Shown: positions 1 to 10,845 of the stretch, piece after piece
How positions within the stretch are numbered: position 1 is the first letter of the stretch
Layout: each line of letters opens with the position of its first letter
Assembly (NCBI GenBank): GCA_010909165.1
Contig: VJWM01000025.1
Span: forward strand, 2,418,001 to 2,482,000
Origin: Anthoceros angustus
Taxonomy: Eukaryota; Streptophyta; Anthocerotopsida; Anthocerotales; Anthocerotaceae
Reading direction: 5' to 3'
DNA: 64,000 bases
The notes under the pieces: generated by a model
What the model saw: the letters and a program-made list of their open reading frames with translations, nothing else
Databases searched by the model: none
Told to the model about the DNA's origin: nothing
Made by a program: the position numbers and the translations under genes

Positions 1-3000
1 CTCTCCTAGCAAGCCAAGCTCCTGTTTCTGGTTGACGAAACCACTTGAATTCCAGAGAAGCTCCGTCATCTGTGTCTGTGCTGGATATCCCTACCTCCCA
101 GTCAGTGGGTTCAGATAAAACTGCGAGTTGATTCATTCTTACAACTGGCAACCTGCCCTGGCTACCTGAGTCATGACCTTCTTCACTACTCTTGAAGTCA
201 ACTTCATCACTGCCTAACAAGTATGCCACAGCCTCACCAAACCTCATAACTCCAGAATCAACCAGCTGCGAACTTGATTCAATCCTCCGTGTTCCATCAT
301 GCCTAAAAGAAAAAATTGGCTGAATCACACCAGGCTTTCTTGAAGGCATAGTCACGTCCAATACCACAAGGTCCTCTCGCAAATGACCCACATCTGAGCC
401 CTTAGGAAAGAAAATAAACACCCGCAAGCAGGGTGTGTACAGACTTCCTTCCAGCTTTGCATTCCATAAATTATTTTCAGGGGAACCTGCAGCATGGCCA
501 GCATCCAGGGAACCTTCACCTAAATCCAGGGCCAGCATCTGATCAATCCGAGGTACTACCACAGATGCCCCATCCCCAGACCTCTGAACAGTCCCGCACC
601 CCCAACTGCTGCAACCGGGCCCCTTGACCGCATGAGTCAGCTCAAATATCCTTTTTATAGTCCATGGATCTAAGTAGAGGACAATCGGCTGCAAGTATGC
701 TTTTACCTCTACGCTTGATGAGAGGTCCTGAGAAAACTTGTTACCCCCTGGGTGCAGCAACTTAAATGACAGTTTAGCAGCTGGAGATCCAGCAGTTCCC
801 ACCTTCATCAACAATCTTCCTTCACAGCCATGCGATTGCATACCCTCATGAGGTGACGGCGAGACTGGAAAATGGGGCAAGAGATCCTCAACAGACTTAA
901 GGTAACCTAAAGGGCCGGCTGATGAACCGCCCGCATTCACAACCTCAAACATTTCCATATCTTGAACTGTAATCCGCAAGTCTGATCCGCAGTCCGACAC
1001 CTGGTATTGACAGTGGAGGTGCCAAGAGTAAATAAGAGACAACAAAAACGAGGAGAAAAGCTCAGACAAGGTCCAAACCGCATCCATCATCTATCAGGAA
1101 TAGTCCAATTACCGCCATCAAAAAAGCACATTCTGTCAAGTCCACAGCTAGATATTCTTCAGCTGCCACGTTAAGTTTGTCTGGAGACACATGCTGACTC
1201 CTGAGGCCATGCAGAGATGGGTCATGTGTTGCAGATTCACTCTCCGGCATGCCTAGAGACCTTGCATCAGGTTGCCCATAGAGTAGGTTTACAGACAAGC
1301 CATCGAACGTCACCTTCACACTGTACTCCACTCGTCTCTCAAGACCTGGAAAGCATCATCATCAGTATGCTCTCTTGTCTCTTCAAAACAGTGAAGAGAT
1401 GAGCATTTCATGACCAGAAGACAAAACAAGGGGAACAAAAAAATGGCATTAGCATGTGAATCGTTGGCTTAACAAACCAGGAGATAAAACTGCAGATCCA
1501 GATGCAAGGCTGGACGCAGCTGTTATGGCTGTGAATGCTGATCGCGTCCAGCTCCACAAGCCACTTGCAGTTGAGCTCGCATGGCTGCTCCACGTCCCAT
1601 CAAAACACTCGAAGAACTCATCCACACTGCTGGACACAAGTAACCATCAACGATAATTAGGGAACCCACTGCAAGCTATTTCATTAAAAACGCACAAGAA
1701 AGTGGACAGGCCCACCTAGCTGCCAAGTTTGCTTCCGCTACAGAAATTTCCTTCTTGGGATTCTCACCACCAGCCCACTGCATCCAGTCTGATATAAACT
1801 TCGTAACAGGAAGATAAGCCCCTTCATCCGAAGACCCAACTCCAATGCTCCCTGATCGTCTCAAGGTTGACCTGGCCAAATCCTTATGCTTCTCAGCGGC
1901 CAGAATACTGGATCCGCGACCAATAGGAGCCTCGTAAAAGCTGACAGCTCCTTGAGTTGCCCTGGGTACGGAGTGGCCTGGGCCAGCTGCAACAGTTCCT
2001 GACTGGCCGTAATTCTGCGCCAAGGAGAGCAACTGCTGAATCTGCCGGGTGGCAGCCTTTACCTTCACACTGCCTATTTGGACAACCACATCCACCTTGG
2101 GAAGGTCGGGTACGCAACTCTTAGGCATACTCAACTGCAACGTTCCACACACGCCACCGTCTTCACCACAAACAACAGGCACAGAGTGCCCTTGCACAGC
2201 ACCAATGTCTGCTGCCGACGTCCCTTGGCTACTGGAGGGAAATTCCCCGGCCTCCGTAGGCGTGACATTCAAGTCCATAAGTTCAACACTGGCACCCTTG
2301 AAACTGAACACCTTGACGAGCATCGAGGGTTCCAGCCTGCCCGACCCTCCCGACCGAGGTTGCTCCTGCTGACAAGCAGGTTCTTGCACGCCATAATCAA
2401 GGTAAGCCACGCGGACAACCAGCATCCCACGCGACCACGACTCCTCCTTAGGGTCAGTCACTGGAGGCGGATTCTGGAACACAGCAATCAAATTCTTCAC
2501 TCTAACACGCAAACCAAGCAAGAGCCGCTCCACCATGGTGGCAATCGTCCTGACTCCATCATCCACTCCCACATAAGCACCCCCAACACTCCCTCCTGCC
2601 CCTCCCGCATCACCTTCTGCAGCAGCAGCCGGCTGCTGCACATCCCCATCCCTGCTCTCATTCCCAGTGAATCCAGATGCGTCCCTGTCGGTTTGCGCGC
2701 ACGGCCTGGGAACGAAAACCAGCTCCAATTCATCCACCTCGATCTCCGCCGCATCCGTTCCCAGCGGACTCCATGGAATTTGGGCACTCACGCTGCCTAT
2801 GGATCCTTCCCTGAGCATAACCGATGAATTTCCCAGCTGCGCGGCAATCCACAACCCTAATTTGTCAGCATGGCAGCAGCAGCAGGCAGCACGCAGGGCA
2901 GGGCAGGGCAGGGCAGACGTGGACACAGAAGGGCTGGGGTGGTGGTACCTGGTCGTTGATGTAGTCCGTATTGAGAGCCAAATCCCGGAGTTGGATCCTC

Positions 3001-3122
3001 CCGGAGCCAAGCTGAACTTCGAGCTGATCCAAGTCGAGCTCGGCTCGCAGCACCGTGCCAAGCAGGCGCTTCATGAAGAACTTGCAGATGCGCTTCATAG
3101 TCCATTGCGAGAGCGTCGCCAT
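1..3122 (-). CDS. ATG2: Autophagy-related protein 2 (ATG2), 3' part beyond the window
   Basis: ATG2 is a chorein/VPS13-family bridge protein that moves lipid from the ER into the growing autophagosome, working with ATG9 and ATG18. Five exons can be followed with consistent phase: 2949-3122, 1716-2836, 1478-1629, 1113-1345 and 1-1001 (open at the window edge). Exon 1 encodes the chorein N-terminus, with the pattern LDLDQLEVQLGSGRIQL followed by LALNTDYIND; exon 2 opens with a REGSIGS stretch and the VEVDELELV-like patch (EIEVDELELVFVPR). Exon 3 carries SVDEFFECFDG and AFTAITAASSLASGS, both typical of plant ATG2. Exon 5 holds a hydrophobic RVFIFFPKGSD strand and a following VVLDVTMP. The start is the first ATG ahead of the chorein helix. 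What follows exon 5 cannot be seen. The identification rests on recalled plant ATG2 sequences and is strong. Confidence 0.92.
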
Positions 3123-4747
3123 GAGCCGCTGGTGGCTGCATGAAACCTTGGGAGGAAGTGCGATGGTTTACCATGAATTCCACACAACTCCTTGCATCAA
3201 TTCAACACGCTCCACCAAGGCGCACGCACCACCTTTGAACGCTATGCACAGATGTTATTCCCAGTCTACCTCCTAGGCACCATAATTTGTATGTCAATCC
3301 CGACACGGTACGGTGGGTAATGAATGACCGAACAGGTACAATATTAATCCCATTTCTATTCCCACGTAACTTTTTACCCTGGTACCGATCAGCCGTTAAC
3401 GCCCATTTTGTCATAGGACATCCCTGGGAGACTCCAAGTGTTATATCATTAATATCATCCTCCCATGTCAAAGTTCTTCCACGCAAGACTGTTTCTTCCA
3501 TCCTAAGGCTTCCATCTAAGTCTCTTCATGCTTCCATGTAAGGCCGTTTCTTTATACGAGTTTCGACAATTTCCAATTTTGTTTCTTCCATACAAGACCA
3601 TTTCTTATGCGAGTTTCATTCTTATGATTTCATGTGATTGCCAAATGATATGCCCAGTATGGATGCAATTTTGATGCTACAACTGCATCTATGTATAAGG
3701 ATGGAAGACCAAATCTTGGGCTGAGTTTCGTGTACAGGCCAATGATGTGTAAAAGACCATGGTACAACTCCATCCATTCTCTTTTGTTTCTTCCACACAA
3801 GATCGTTTCTTACACGGCTTCCATACAAGACCGTTTCTTATGCGAGTGTCGATCTCGTAATTTCGCGGTATGCAAAATGATATGCACAGTGAGAATGTGA
3901 TCTTGCATGGTACAACTCCATCTATGTATAAGAATAAAAGAATGGAATCCTGGGTTGCATTTCGTGTGATATCTTGAGCTCAATATCCTATAATGCCAAA
4001 CAATGGAACAATTTCATCTTTTATATTTGAGTTTGCATGCGGCCTTCAAATTGTTTGAATAAAGTTTGAATGTGGTCTTGCATAGAAGAAACCGTTTGAC
4101 GGGGAATGATGTTTTCAATCTATTTTACAGGGAAGAACTCATCGGTTTGTGTATGAGAATTTGGAATTAGTAAACACTACAAGTCAGAGCATATTGCTTC
4201 GGCGGGTACAGGCAGATGGCAGGAATCGAACTTCAACCGTCAGGTTGGCAATCGGATTGGCAAACCACTACGGTAGTGTAAGGTCGCTAAGAGCATTGAA
4301 GGAAGGCAAGTACGGTCATGCTTGAAAGTCGCCTGGCCTTCTGCTCTACAGTCTTCCTTTTTATGTCACCCGGACAGCCTTTAATCCAAGGTGCTCTGCA
4401 CTGTTTGATTCTGGATGCTTTAGCCCCCACCTGCACAAGTGTGAGGGGTTTACGTTTCCAGCTTGCTCGAATTAAGCAAAGACTAATTCACAAGACCGCA
4501 CTGACAAAAGCCCAGCGCCTTCTCGATGGATCCAGAGCCTTCTCCATGGATCCAGAGCCTTCTTCACCACAAAGAGAAAGCTGTGTCAGCGTCTGCAACA
4601 GAGATGTGAGGCAGTGAAAAAACAGCATGTCCTGGCACAGGAGCATAAGAAAACATACCATCCCGGGGGAGGAGCAGGCAGTTAGGTCCGCAAAGGCCCG
4701 CTGCTTCAGGGCTTCTTTGTGGGTGCCATGTGAGCACATCAAGCTCT
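3123..4747. other. Intergenic region with degenerate repeats
   Basis: No credible gene is seen between the ATG2 start and the PPR stop. Between about 3480 and 3960 a motif containing GTTTCTTCCATACAAGACC and TTATGCGAGTTTCG recurs in several diverged copies, and a second motif containing ATCTATGTATAAG occurs twice (3688 and 3921 areas), suggesting an old local duplication or satellite-like decay. A tRNA-derived element lies at 4223-4275. Near 4525-4560 an 18-base segment (GGATCCAGAGCCTTCT core) is directly repeated. Confidence 0.5.
4223..4275 (-). repeat. tRNA-derived, SINE-like internal promoter (A and B boxes)
   Basis: On the minus strand, 4275-4265 reads TACCGTAGTGG, one mismatch from the RNA polymerase III A-box consensus (TRGCNNAGTGG), and 4233-4223 reads AGTTCGATTCC, one mismatch from the B-box consensus. 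The gap of about 31 bases between them is as in a tRNA gene. The segment between can be laid out as a poor anticodon arm around a GCC triplet, but the stems mispair, so a working tRNA is unlikely. A tRNA pseudogene or the head of a SINE fits better. No poly-A tail or target-site duplication was identified. Confidence 0.4.
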
Positions 4748-6359
4748 CTAAAAGAATTGAGACGCTCTGTTGGTGTGCGCTTCCATCTCGGCTTGCAATT
4801 CATCTGCAATGTCATACATCATTTTCCTTCGGTAGGCATCGATCATGATTTGGTAAGTGATGGAGTCAGGCCAGCACCGGCTTTTCTTCATCTCCTTAAA
4901 GATGTCCTCCATGGCCACCAGGTCTCCGAACCTCTGGTACGCGTCGATGAGAGAGTTGTACAGGGCAACATCCGGTGTGACATCCGAGTTTCTGATCTGC
5001 CTCAACACCTTCTCCACCATCTCCACACCCTCGGCCAGCTTCCCGTACACGCTGATGAGGGTGCAGTAGGTCACCTGATTGGGCTTCACTCCCCGCAGCT
5101 TCATCCGCTTGAAAACCTCCTCCATCTGCTCCAGCCTGCCTGCCTTGCCGTACGCATCGATCACGAGGTTGTAGGTCACCACATCCACGGGGTACAGGAA
5201 CTTGTGCATGTAGGCAACCACAGCCTGCATTTTGGCATACAACCCATGTCGTCCATACGCCTTGATGAGGGTGTTGAAGGTGACAACGTCAGGTTCCATC
5301 CCCGAGCTGCAGAGCTTGTTGAACCAGGACTCCATCTTGTCCGTCCTTCCTTTGATGCCATACGACTTGAGAATGGAGTTCCATGTCCATATGTCAGGTG
5401 GGCACTGGCTCTTCCTCTCCATGTCCTCGAACACTTGCTCCATGTGCGAAAACATTCCCAGCTTCCCGTACTGGTTGATGAGGGTGTTGTACGTCACAGT
5501 GTTGGGCTGGAGTCCATACTGCTCCATCTCGGCAAGCAGCTCCTGGGCCCTGTCGAACATGGAGGACTCGCAGCAGGCCCCAATGAGGAGACTGTAAGTC
5601 CAGACGTCAGGTTCGCAACCTGCCTGATTCTTCATGTCCTCGTACACCACCAACGCCTTGTCCAGCAGATCGCACCTGGTGTAGACAGATACCAGAGCCG
5701 TGTAGAGCTCCACACTGGGAGGGCACTTGTCCTCCACCATCTTCTGGAGCAGCACTGGAGCAAGATCCGGACGCTTGCACTTCCCCAACATCCCCATCAA
5801 CCTCACAAATGTGGCACCCTCCGACTGGTACCATTCCTGCCTTCTCACCAGCTCGAAAATCTGCTCCAAACACGAAAGAATCAGCATCCGCCACCTGCCA
5901 ACCTCACAACTCTAGAGCTGCTGCTGCCCACGAAGAAAAACCGAGGCAACAAACCTTGAGAGCCAACTCCAACTGTTGCTTCCGGACTGCTTCCTCAAGA
6001 GCCGACAGCAGGGTGGCTGGATACAGGCGAGTGGAGGTCCGGAAGATCTCTCTCCGCTCTGTTTCGTGAGCTCGGTCAAGCCTGTCCAGAACATTAGAAG
6101 CCTTCCTGGCCGCCCTCGTCTGGCTCCCCTTCTCCTTATGCTCTCCAGGGCCTGGAGGGGCCGCTCTTGTGCGCATCGACTGCTTGGAGGAAGCAGCAAC
6201 CGAGACACCACCCACCAAATTCAGCCACCCGGTCCCGGTTGTGGCAACTCCTCTCCTCCCCACTAGCATTGGGATTCGGGGGTTGTGGGCCTGGGAACCA
6301 GAGAACTCGATGGAAGAAATCCCCAGCCGCGCTCTGCATCTCATATAGCGACCCAGCAT
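4748..6359 (-). CDS. P-class pentatricopeptide repeat protein, probably organellar
   Basis: Two exons: 5955-6359 and 4748-5860, joined in phase 0 (LALK then IFELVRRQEWYQ). The second exon holds about nine consecutive 35-residue PPR motifs with the P-class signature (VTYNTLINQYGKLG, VTFNTLIKAYGRHG, VTYNLVIDAYGKAG, ITYQIMIDAYRRK) and no E or DYW tail. The N-terminus is rich in Arg, Ser and Ala with few acidic residues, as in a transit peptide. The pattern resembles plant chloroplast PPR proteins of the At5g48730/At3g53170/At3g06430 type; that is recall, not a search. Such proteins bind single-stranded organelle RNA for stability, splicing or translation. The start is the first in-frame ATG of exon 1; a head-to-head UFC1 gene begins 278 bases away. 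Confidence 0.88.
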
Positions 6360-6637
6360 ATGTTGTGTTCTCTAGTCTTGCTATGTAAGACGATTTCTCA
6401 CTTGTGCTTACATGTTTCAACACTCGGCTTTCTTTCCCGACAGAGAGGCTTTCCTTCCCAAGGTCCGTTTATCTAGTCTTGTAAGACGATTTCTCACTTG
6501 TGCTTACCATGTTTCAACACTCGGCTTTCTTTCCTGACAGAGAGGCCTTCCTTCCCAAGGTCCGTTTACGTAAAACGGAAAAGAGCGTTGGTTAGCAGCA
6601 GGTTTGGATCTGTGAGCGCAAAGGCATCGGCATCAAC
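6360..6637. promoter_or_regulatory. Shared promoter region of PPR and UFC1, with tandem duplication
   Basis: The 278 bases between the two divergent start codons must hold both 5' leaders and promoters. Most of it is a tandem direct duplication: 6371-6471 and 6472-6568 (101 and 97 bases). They differ by a 4-base gap (CTAT, first copy only), one extra C, and a few substitutions. Each copy includes TAAGACGATTTCTCACTTG and TTCCTTCCCAAGGTCCG. No clear TATA box was identified for either gene. Confidence 0.5.
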
Positions 6638-7643
6638 ATGGACAGCTGGGACAGCGGCACGAAATCCACCGTGACCAAGATCCCGTTACTGGCCACTAGG
6701 GCAGGGCCTCGGGATGGAGCGCTCTGGACACAACGTCTCAAAGAGGAGTACCAGGTGGGCTATCAAACGGGCTGCTGGACTCCCCGAATTTCCAGTCCTG
6801 TTATTCAACTTTGCTTTCTACCTTCCTCATGCTTGCTGACCTTTCAATACAGCTTTGCTTCCTACCCTTCTCATGCTTGCTGACCTTGTTATGCAGCTTT
6901 GCTTCCTACCCTTCTCATGCTTGCTGACTTTGTTATGCAGCTTTGCTTCCTACCCTTTCATGCTTGCTGACCTTGTGATTCCGCTTTGCTATCCGAATTC
7001 ATAATTTCCTCGTGCTTGCCTTACCTTTGATTCAGCTTGCTGCTTTGCCTTTTGATTCAGCTTGCTGCTTTGTTTCTTGTAACAGGCTCTCATCAAGTAC
7101 ATGGAGATGAACAAGGCCAATGATAATGACTGGTTCAGGATAGCCGCGGCCAATTCGGAAGGTACCAAGTGGAAAGGCAAGTGCTGGTACATCCACAACC
7201 TGCTCAAGTACGAGTTCGACCTGCAATTCGACATACCGGTCACATACCCGGCTACTGCACCGGAGATCGAGTTGCCTGAGCTGGATGGGAAGACGGCCAA
7301 GGTACTGCCCACTGACTGCAGTGCTTTTGGGGCTTTGCAGGGTTTTAGCCATGAGACCTGTTGCTGTGCAGATGTACAGAGGAGGAAAGATCTGTCTTAC
7401 AGTGCATTTCAAGCCCTTGTGGGCCAGGAACTGGTATGTTCCTGGACTTTTAACATGTTCATCACCTTCAATTTATTTTGGTGCCTCTTCTTCCTGACGT
7501 TTTCCTTTGATGTGTGGTTGTTCAGCCCTAAGTTTGGGATAGCACACGCCTTGTGTTTGGGTTTAGGGCCTTGGCTAGCAGCCGAAGTTCCACATCTTGT
7601 CGAAACCGGGGTAGTACAGCATAAGGATAACATTGCTGCGTAG
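6638..7643 (+). CDS. UFC1: UFM1-conjugating enzyme UFC1
   Basis: E2 enzyme of ufmylation: it takes UFM1 from the E1 UBA5 and passes it to the ER-bound UFL1 ligase for ribosome and ER quality control. Four exons with matching phases: 6638-6754, 7086-7301, 7372-7433 and 7526-7643, giving 170 residues, the normal length. Conserved landmarks are [23 protein letters not shown] near the start, [48 protein letters not shown], then [17 protein letters not shown] with the catalytic Cys in KIC. The last exon gives [18 protein letters not shown]. No break is seen. Intron 1 (6755-7085) is filled by an unusual tandem repeat that is listed separately. The neighbouring PPR gene diverges from it; ARL3 ends 297 bases downstream on the other strand. 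Confidence 0.95.
6809..6983 (+). repeat. Four 43-44 base tandem repeats in UFC1 intron 1
   Basis: Units 6809-6852, 6853-6896, 6897-6940 and 6941-6983 share CTTTGCTTCCTACCCTTCTC, then a conserved TGCTTGCTGACC block. Units 2 and 3 end in TTATGCAG and unit 1 in AATACAG, so each carries a pyrimidine-rich stretch before an AG, like a 3' splice site. The used acceptor is further on, at 7083-7085. Just downstream (about 7026-7080) a shorter TTTGATTCAGCTTGCTGCTTTG motif is also doubled. Confidence 0.9.
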
Positions 7644-7940
7644 GCGACAGATGTGAAAATCCGATTTCATCCACCACAATTTGAACTCAAAACAACTTTT
7701 CCTTTGCTGGAGCTGGCGGTGTCATATAGCTACGGTATAGTCCTAGACTACAGACGCTGAGAAGCGCCACATTTAGATTTGAGGAGGCTGTCTTCTTCCA
7801 AGGAGGCTGTCCCCTTTCAACAGAACTTCTGTCGGTCCATTTTTTGTACATGTGCAGATTATGCAGGTGTTTAGGTATTCTATAACAAATTGCAACACCT
7901 TTCAGCCTCCGATTTCTAGCAACTCGGAGAGAACTGACTG

Positions 7941-9874
7941 CTATGGGTTTCGTAGAGGAGGTAATCCTTGAGACGTGGTGGCACTTAATTGATTACAAGG
8001 TGTGCATTTCCGATTAGGGGGGTTCACCATCTGTAAGACCCATTCCATGCCCTCCTGGAGTCCTGCTCCTGTTTTCGCTGCGAAAGGATGCCGCAAATTT
8101 GCAGGTGTTAAGGAACAAGCTCTCAAAACGTTCCTCTCAAAACTTAAGCTTTGATAAGAAAATATGCTTCTCTGCTACGAGCAGGAAGCGCTTACCTGAG
8201 CAGCCTTGTATCTGCCAGGCCCGATCCCTGATCATCACAAGATTCATGCCATTGGCGACCTGCAGTGTGAAGAATTGTGGGTAGCTTCCATTGAAACGAA
8301 TTTGCATAGCAGTTGACAGTTGTGTGCTCAGCATACCGCATCCGGTGACAGCGCAAGCGTTGAGTCTTGCTTGTTGGCGAACACTAAAACTGGAACACCT
8401 CTAAGCTTTTCCTCGTCCAAAAGCAGCTCCAGTTCGCCACCTAAAGTTGACAACCTACCATCAGTGCTGATTCTGTGGCCCGCTGGTTAGCTCGCTATCC
8501 ACGATGAACTGGGAGAGCCCACACACCACTTTCATCAAGTCGACGCTCATCAGCAGTGTCTACCACGTAAATCTGTAGACCCAAGTAGGAAGGTCGTATC
8601 AAGATTCTTCCCGATTTCCCATAACCTCTACGTCTGTTTCAAATTTTATGTCTAGTTATGTCTGCTATACCAAAGCGTCTGTTGTCTCAAAGTAGTTTCT
8701 CCAATATGGTCTGATTGCTCTTTGGCCTACAACCCAGTGAAAGTAGTAGAAGGTCAGGCCTGGATGGAAAGGCTGATATCCAGTCATGCCAATAGCACTC
8801 TGGGTAGGGCAGGATGCATTCACCACCAATGTCCCATACATTGAGCTTGAAGCCTTCATGTATCAGTGTCTTGATGTTGAATCCCTACATCACTTTCAGA
8901 GCACACTTTGAAGCATCATGCAGCCATAAAACTCCAAATCTTCCCAAGCTTACATGGGAGAATGCAAGCCTGTGACTAATCTCTTACCTGTGTGGGCACG
9001 CTGGTGGTGATATCCTCATCCGATAGCTTCTTAAGTATGCTTGTTTTGCCAGCATTATCAAGGCCCAGGAGGAGAATACGAGCTTCCTGTCATCATCGCA
9101 CGTGGCATTCTTATCGATCACTGTAGGAGCCGAACTCCAGAGTACCTGCCTGACCTTCCCGACCTTCCTGATGAATGCAGATCAGAGGGTTTAAAGGAGT
9201 CGTTGAGCAAATTCTACAGAATCCATATTGTTTTCCGATTTTTGTCTCCTCAGATTATCCCTCCCATCTTCGTCCTGCGGGAATGCACTGAGGCTCTAGT
9301 CTCATACCTACTAGTTCTAAAGGGTAGCAGGATGAATCTCACATTGTGTCAAGTGAGAGCAGCAGAGGTGTTGCAAGTTGCGCGATAATCTCACTCTATC
9401 CGGTGCTAACATGACTGTAACCTAGATCAGGAAGGAAGGACGGGGGAAGTGCAGCAATATACACACCGGACAAGCCGACCCGCGGCGCGTCCACACTGTG
9501 CTTATGGTGCTTGCTGTTTCAACCTCCTTGCGGTCATTCTGGCCAGAAGATTACACACCAGATCGTTCACCAGATCCCGAAGAAATCAATCCAGTTTGAA
9601 GCTACGACGTTGAAGTGCATTTGGATGGAGGGATGGAAGCTATTCAGCAAAAGGAAGGGCGAAGACCTCTAATCCGTGTGAGAGCCACAAGGACTACAGA
9701 TTGACACGTGAATACTTTGAGGAAAAGCGCGACTCACCTCCAGTTGTCTCCTGTAAAGCCTCCTCAACAAGGAAAGCAAGCCCTGCGGTTCATCGAGGTT
9801 GGATACATCTCAGATGAGCACAGAGGATCAAGGAGGAGGAAGGCGCATGGCATTAAGCACGACATAGCTACCAT
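7941..9874 (-). CDS. ARL3: ARL3-type small GTPase (ADP-ribosylation factor-like 3)
   Basis: ARL3 is the GTP switch that releases lipidated cargo in cilia and flagella. Nine exons fit in phase: 9872-9874, 9738-9782, 8988-9086, 8824-8884, 8671-8726, 8527-8572, 8337-8440, 8196-8259 and 7941-8077, giving about 204 residues. Signatures in order: GLLSLLRRL amphipathic N-terminus with Gly2, P-loop GLDNAGKT, switch I TSVPTQGFNIK, switch II WDIGGQR, then [10 protein letters not shown], the NKQD base-binding motif in [20 protein letters not shown] and [11 protein letters not shown]. Exon 1 would contain only the ATG, directly followed by GTAGCT. The C-terminus runs about 20 residues past the usual ARL3 end, which may be real or a missed last intron. 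Flowering plants generally lack ARL3, so it supports a plant with motile sperm. The assignment to ARL3 over ARL2 rests on the N-terminus and on the RPYWRNYFE and RDRAWQIQ stretches. Confidence 0.85.
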
Positions 9875-10054
9875 CTCGTGGACTGAGGAGTGACCCAATT
9901 CAGCAACGTGATCTGCGACGCCTCTTCTCCACTTTTTCCTCCCTGTTGTCTGTTTCCGAAAGCCATGAAGGCTTCCCGGTTGCTGTAACTGCAGGTCGGG
10001 TTAGGCTTTCGTTCAATTTGTGGACGCAGTGTTGCGGGGGCCGTCAGAGGAGCC
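9875..10054. promoter_or_regulatory. Short head-to-head promoter between ARL3 and the BORCS6-like gene
   Basis: Only 180 bases separate the two divergent start codons, so leaders and promoter elements must overlap. No TATA box is obvious. The ARL3 side depends on the single-codon first exon being correct; if ARL3 started elsewhere the interval would change. Confidence 0.4.
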
Positions 10055-10845
10055 ATGGCCTTGTCGGAGCCGCTTCTAGCTGAATACAAGCAGCAACCGG
10101 GGCTAGAGGTTTGCTCCCTTCCCGCAAGAACCCTAGGGCAGATCTGGATACCACAAGATTGCTCAGTGCGTGGATTGCGGGTGATGCAGATGGCTGCCAA
10201 GGTGGCGGAAGCGGTGGAGGAAGACGCAAAAGCTGTTGCCAACAGTCTCCAGTCCTTGCTTTCATCACTTCAAGGAGCTCTGGCCGTGGTGAGTGCTTAC
10301 CAGGGTGGAGTCTGGTAGCTGAACTGCATTTTCCCGATCTAACGACATGTTGCAGGTTACAGGAAGCACCGTTGAACACATGCGGTGTCACAGTGAAGCC
10401 GCTGGGCAGTTGCAAGAATCAGGTAGACGGTGATGAATACGCCCCGTGCATCCCGATCTTCTGCACGATGTTGGAACTAACTATATGCATGCTGGCTGTG
10501 GATCAGCTATTGATGCAGCAACGAGAGGTAATCGGTTCATCAACTCGTGTCTGAGGTGAAGCTCCAAACTTTTCACTTCCCGTCTGCGATGTTGGTTGTG
10601 TGCTTCCTTCATGGGCCCCTTGGCATATGACGTGCAATATTGCCGTTCAGGTTGAACGAAGAGATGAAGGGGATGAGCACCATAGCTTCTCAATTGTATC
10701 CTAGAACTGCCTGTGGTTTCAGTTGCTGTTGTCTCTCGGTAAAAATCGCACGGAAGTTCTTTGACAAACAGGCTGCAGGAAAATTTTGAAACAGACTGTC
10801 GACCAGTTTGAGCAAGTGGCCAATCGGCATTTAGACCGGAGATGA
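10055..10845 (+). CDS. BORC subunit 6-like (lyspersin C-terminal helix) protein
   Basis: BORC places lysosome-related organelles by recruiting ARL8 and kinesin. Five exons join in phase: 10055-10288, 10356-10422, 10507-10555, 10651-10695 and 10779-10845, for 153 residues. The sequence is mostly helical. An Ala/Val-rich heptad region (AEAVEEDAKAVANSLQSLLSSL) is followed by TGSTVEHM, DAATRGNRFINSCLRLNEEM, STIASQLKILKQTVDQFEQV and a C-terminal NRHLDRR. The last ~70 residues match what I recall of plant proteins annotated with the BORCS6 C-terminal helix. The first ~45 residues are not recognised. The correct phase at four junctions supports the gene more strongly than the name; another small coiled-coil BLOC-1/BORC subunit is possible. 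Confidence 0.6.

Noticed and set aside
2078-2827. 249-codon plus-strand frame opposite ATG2
   Set aside because: Antisense to ATG2 exon 2, with no family resemblance; the exon fits on the minus strand with correct splice phases.
4730-5959. 409-codon plus-strand frame opposite the PPR gene
   Set aside because: It mirrors the minus-strand PPR repeats (regular HVxxHLLHLxQ pattern) and is the antisense shadow of a well-supported gene.
6809-6983. Regular tandem repeats considered as a CRISPR array
   Set aside because: Units are contiguous without spacers and lie inside an intron of a plant gene.
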